From Silene latifolia (Eukaryota > Streptophyta > Magnoliopsida > Caryophyllales > Caryophyllaceae), in assembly GCF_048544455.1 (NCBI RefSeq), contig NC_133532.1, positions 88,367,156 through 88,431,155 of the forward strand: a stretch of DNA of 64,000 nucleotides, given 5' to 3'. The stretch's first letter is position 1. The number at the start of each line of letters is the position of its first letter. Under the pieces are notes generated by a model, which did not search any database, was not told the DNA's origin, and worked only from the letters and a program-made list of their open reading frames with translations. A program made the position numbers and the translations under genes. Shown piece after piece: positions 60,698 to 64,000 of this stretch.

Positions 60698-62201
60698 TGA
60701 TACCCGTCGTTGTGAGTACCAAAAATAAGATTTATAATTTCCTATTAAGACTAACCTAGGCTAGTGGTAACAGGGTCGAACCACAAGGAGGCAGACGTAA
60801 TTTCTAGCTGTCAAATAAAAGTCTAAGGTAACGAGTATGGGGGTTGATTTGGGTTGGTCTAAAGCTAAGAGTACATAAAGACAATAAACTAAAAAGATGG
60901 ATTAAACAGATAAAGAAGGGGTACTAGGATGGTCGGTTCATTATAGCTTTGGCGGCAGCATACTAAGTCGGTCTGAATCAAACACATGTGAGGCGGGAAA
61001 ACAAGAGGTCCTCTCGGTCCACTCTTAACAAATAGCATCTTTCGATCTCGCTATAGGTCCCTAATATCACTAATACTGACTCTCGTCCTAAAGAGTGACT
61101 AACGGTCTAAACTATACTTATCTTTCGATCTCAGCACAGTTTAGTCATTTTAATTGGTGGTCTAACAACTGTCTCTATCTTTCGATCTAATGGGCCAGTT
61201 ATAAATTCAGCATCTAACTGGTCGCATGCATTCGATTCGTTAAATATAACATTTAAAATCAATTAAAACGAAAGGTAACCTCACGTGGTCAGTCGATCGA
61301 CCAGGTATGGCGGTCGATCGACTGACACGCGAATTCAGTCCAAAATAATACTACGCCGCCTACGCTATAATTCGCCTACATCCTAGCACAATTAATCTAG
61401 CTACTCATGGTACTGATAAAAACAATAATAACAATATGAACTAATGAATTCATGCTTGGAGTATTCAAATAACAAATAGCGATAAACGATAATTGGCTTT
61501 GGATACTAACTAGCAATTCTATACTAACAATGAAATAAAACGAATTGAAATAGGGCAGGAAGAATACCGAGAATTGCAGAGGAACGATTGAGAATAAGAA
61601 CGAAAATTCCAATGCTAAACAATATTCCAAAGCCTAATTATTTCTAAGAACAGTATGTAAAACTTAATGTAAAAACTCGATAAAAACTCAATGATTATTC
61701 TGATGTTCTAGGTTACGTTATATAGCAAACATACGTAACACTTATTATCAAAACCTAAACATAATGGGCTTGCGCTTCCTCGGTCTTTTAATTCTCGTCT
61801 GGGATAGCAGCTTGGTCGATCGACTGATGGTAGTGGTCGATCAACTGATCCTCAGTGTACAGTAGCTTCTGGAACCCACATGTTGGTCGATCGACTGAAG
61901 GTAGTGGTCGATCGACTGCTTGCGCTGCTACTTGACTTCTATAATCTCGTGGAATTGTCTTTTGGGCCTCAAAATGCGCACCAAGCTTGTTCCTTAAGTG
62001 AATTCTTCACGTCAAAATGCAATGCAGGATACTCGGGGATGGACTTAGCTTGATTTCCGCTGGATTCTTCACATTTCTGCAATAATGTACAAAAATACGG
62101 AAGTAGACGGAAATAGGGAGAAATGTAGCATAAACTACATGAATGAGCTCTGAAATGCGTGTAAAATGAGGTGCAAAACATCATATAAAAGACACGCATC
62201 A
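60698..62201 (-). repeat. E3 5' LTR
   Basis: 1504 bp. TCGATCGA pairs near 61293/61314, 61816/61837 (second decayed to TCGATCAA) and 61887/61908. The TATA-like GCTATATAACG (minus strand) near 61718 is the likely promoter of the element. Confidence 0.94.
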
Positions 62202-62479
62202 ACCACCATGTTGCTATGGCTGGCTCGGGTGAGCAGCTAGGCTCCGTCTCCAATTCAGCATGGAATCCGTCTCAAAACAGCATGTAACCCATCTCAGTTT
62301 CAGCATGTAACTCCGTCGTAATTTCAGCATTGAACCCGACTTGAAATGAACTTGTAAGTGACGGATTTGAGCACAAATACGAGTATAATTCCGTTGGTAT
62401 AAAGCATGGGTCTCGACTTCTAGTAGCATCTAGTACGAGTATGAAAACCCATCTTCAAATGAGCATATATGTAACACCC

Positions 62480-64000
62480 TGATAGAGTCAAATAGTGTCG
62501 GCCTAATTAGGTAATTTTAGTTGAATAAACTTGTCATAAAGCCGGTTTTGAATGTTAATCGTGGTATTTTCCGGTGATTCCACTTTTGTTGTAATTTGGA
62601 TCATGTGAACTTGTTGGCGGTATTTACATCTCAAGGTAATTCAAGTACTTCATATTGGTAAGTTGAGATGAATGAATCATTTTGTACAAACCGACTCACA
62701 AGTCAAACCCGAGCCACGGTCAACCAAGGTGAAGAAGGAGAGCAAAAGGTAAGCCAAGGGAATAAGTTCAAAGTCAAGAAAAGTAAGCTAATGGAAGATT
62801 TGATGCCTTAGCATAGACAAACAAGAGCCAAAATGAAGAATTGAAAACTCGATTTCACAAGGGTCAACCTCAAATGGATATATCTCGAGTTCTAGAGCTC
62901 GTATTGACGCAAGACCAGTTGGAGGTGAAAGCTTGTGAACTTAGCTTTCCAACGGTAGGTCACATGCCTCGTTTGTCCAAGAAACGAGGGAGATATGGCC
63001 TTCGCAAGATGCTGCTGTCAGTTTGAAGCGCAGCCTGCGCAAATACGCGCTGCTATCGCAACTCTAGTTCCGTGTTTTGGGCTTTCTTAAGGGACTTAAC
63101 CTAGATTCTCGTGCCTCCCTATATATATCTAGAATTTTGAGATCTAAAGGGACTAGTACTCACATTCACCTACCATCCTATCATCTCATCTAATCTCATT
63201 TTGAGGGTTCTAATCTTGTAATAATTTAGAAGACTATTTTCCATTCAAGTTGTAATCTTTCTTTGTTTTTGGGTTTTATGAAGACTATGGAAGGCTAAAT
63301 CCTTCCCTACTTGGCGTAATCCATTGCAAGCTTTCATCTCTATCATTGTATTGACTCTTTAATCTCTACGCTTTCATTTATTTCAATTTCTAAGTTTGAA
63401 TGTCATGATGAATGTTTTGTTGTGAGAAGTAATTACCCTTGCCTCTTTAATGTTCATCTATTGCTTGTTTATTGCAAAGTTCCTTGCTTTTGTGATAACT
63501 TGTTGATGCATCTCATGATTATTGATATCTTGGTTTAAAGTATCAACCCTTGTGAGTAGAAATTGATTGTATCATTGGGTTTGTTGGTTTAAACATATCT
63601 TTGTGATATCCCATTTACTTTCCTCTTGGTTTTGTTCTTCATGCTCTTGGTTACAATTCCTACATGGTTTAATGTTAGAATTTGTAGTTTAAGTAGGATC
63701 ATCATTGTTGGCTTAGATAGTGGTAATCAATTGCTTGAGGATTGTTGTTGGGTAAATGAAATTGGAAAGAAAGAGTCTTGCTTTGAGAAAAGTTGGAACT
63801 TGTACGATTATACCAAGTATTCACCTCTTATAATTGTTACTTGCATACCAAGTGTTTGTTACCTTGTCTCATAGGAAAACTCACATCTCCTTGATTTTGT
63901 TACTTGTTTTCTCCATGCCAATTCTCCATATTTGTCCCTCTATTGTTGTTCATTGTTGATAACCATTGTTTGTTTATAGTCTTGTGCCTTGTCCATTTTC
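62480..64000 (+). repeat. E1 5' LTR in duplication copy B, cut by the window end
   Basis: TGATAGAGTCAAA start directly after CACCC. Matches 29963-31483. Only one 21-bp GCGCAGCCTGCGCA unit (63028). The internal region is outside the window. Confidence 0.93.

Larger units (their letters stand above)
53759..62201 (-). mobile_element. E3: Athila-like LTR retroelement, gag-protease only
   Basis: 8443 bp. LTRs 53759-55261 and 60698-62201, TGATGCGTG...CGGGTATCA on the minus strand, with perfect target duplication ACCAC at 53754-53758 and 62202-62206. Primer site 60675-60692, polypurine tract just right of 55261. By eye the LTRs differ at roughly 17 places in 1.5 kb (about 99 percent identical), so insertion is recent. 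No reverse transcriptase, RNase H or integrase is present; 55262-57499 is non-coding. Confidence 0.94.
50699..64000. repeat. Segmental duplication, copy B, with E3 inserted
   Basis: Matches copy A from 26631. E3 plus target duplication interrupts the match between 53758 and 62202. Copy B has intact TTACA at 53234-53238 and CACCC at 62475-62479 where copy A is mutated. It continues past the window end. Confidence 0.92.

Noticed and set aside
62480..64000. A second, independent E1 insertion
   Set aside because: The flanking DNA on the left matches copy A for kilobases and the insertion point is identical, so it is a duplicate of the same insertion.

Overview
This window is repeat-dense nuclear DNA of a flowering plant, most likely a eudicot; Caryophyllales is only a guess from the style of the repeats. 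I found no intact ordinary host gene. Nearly every base can be placed in a stack of transposable elements inserted into one another, and many insertions are proven by target-site duplications (TSDs) readable in the sequence.

Layout. (1) 1-7561, continuing at 26424-28797 and beyond, is one Ty3/gypsy element of Tat-like type. An antisense, multi-exon plant mobile domain (PMD) gene lies upstream of its polypurine tract and LTR. The gene is broken by a 3.7-kb solo LTR in its last exon (110-3818, TSD CAGTG) and by an in-frame stop. (2) 7562-26423 is a tandem LTR-internal-LTR-internal-LTR composite (E2, minus strand) inside a single TSD pair (ACGTC). A truncated LINE sits in its first LTR. A CACTA DNA transposon carrying fragments of a ubiquitin-activating enzyme gene and a Ulp1/SUMO-protease gene sits in its third. 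(3) 29953-50698 is a mosaic of chromovirus-like LTRs that begin TGTAACACCCC. It hosts E1 (29963-36009, TSD CACCC), a hAT-like element with a solo LTR inside it (37368-40024, TSD ATTGTAAG), nested Helitron-like elements (45934-49252) and nested MITEs. (4) 50699-64000 is a second copy of 26631 to about 31483, including the start of E1, so the two are a segmental duplication. This copy alone was later hit by E3 (53759-62201, TSD ACCAC), an Athila-like element with gag and protease but no reverse transcriptase, RNase H or integrase.

How the parts relate. E1, E2 and E3 all use a primer-binding site matching the 3' end of tRNA-Asp. The open frames of E1 and E2 each keep a piece resembling Athila gag, fused to an acidic domain I do not recognise. 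They look like non-autonomous passengers of an Athila-type element such as the parent of E3. Most interrupted frames carry stops explicable as C-to-T or G-to-A changes, as expected of silenced, methylated elements.

The most unusual signal is a recurring design. Most retroelement families here contain a family-specific, GC-rich, usually palindromic short cassette in doublets or small arrays. E3 has the octamer TCGATCGA in pairs exactly 21 bp apart, in LTR, untranslated and coding DNA alike. E1 has a 21-bp unit in 3, 2 and 1 copies in its three LTRs. The Tat-like element has a 30-bp doublet in both LTR and PMD promoter region. E2 has a GAGACTCCGGTCTC unit in 2, 1 and 3 copies. E1 also has hairpins with a nearly constant loop and covarying stems near its 3' end.
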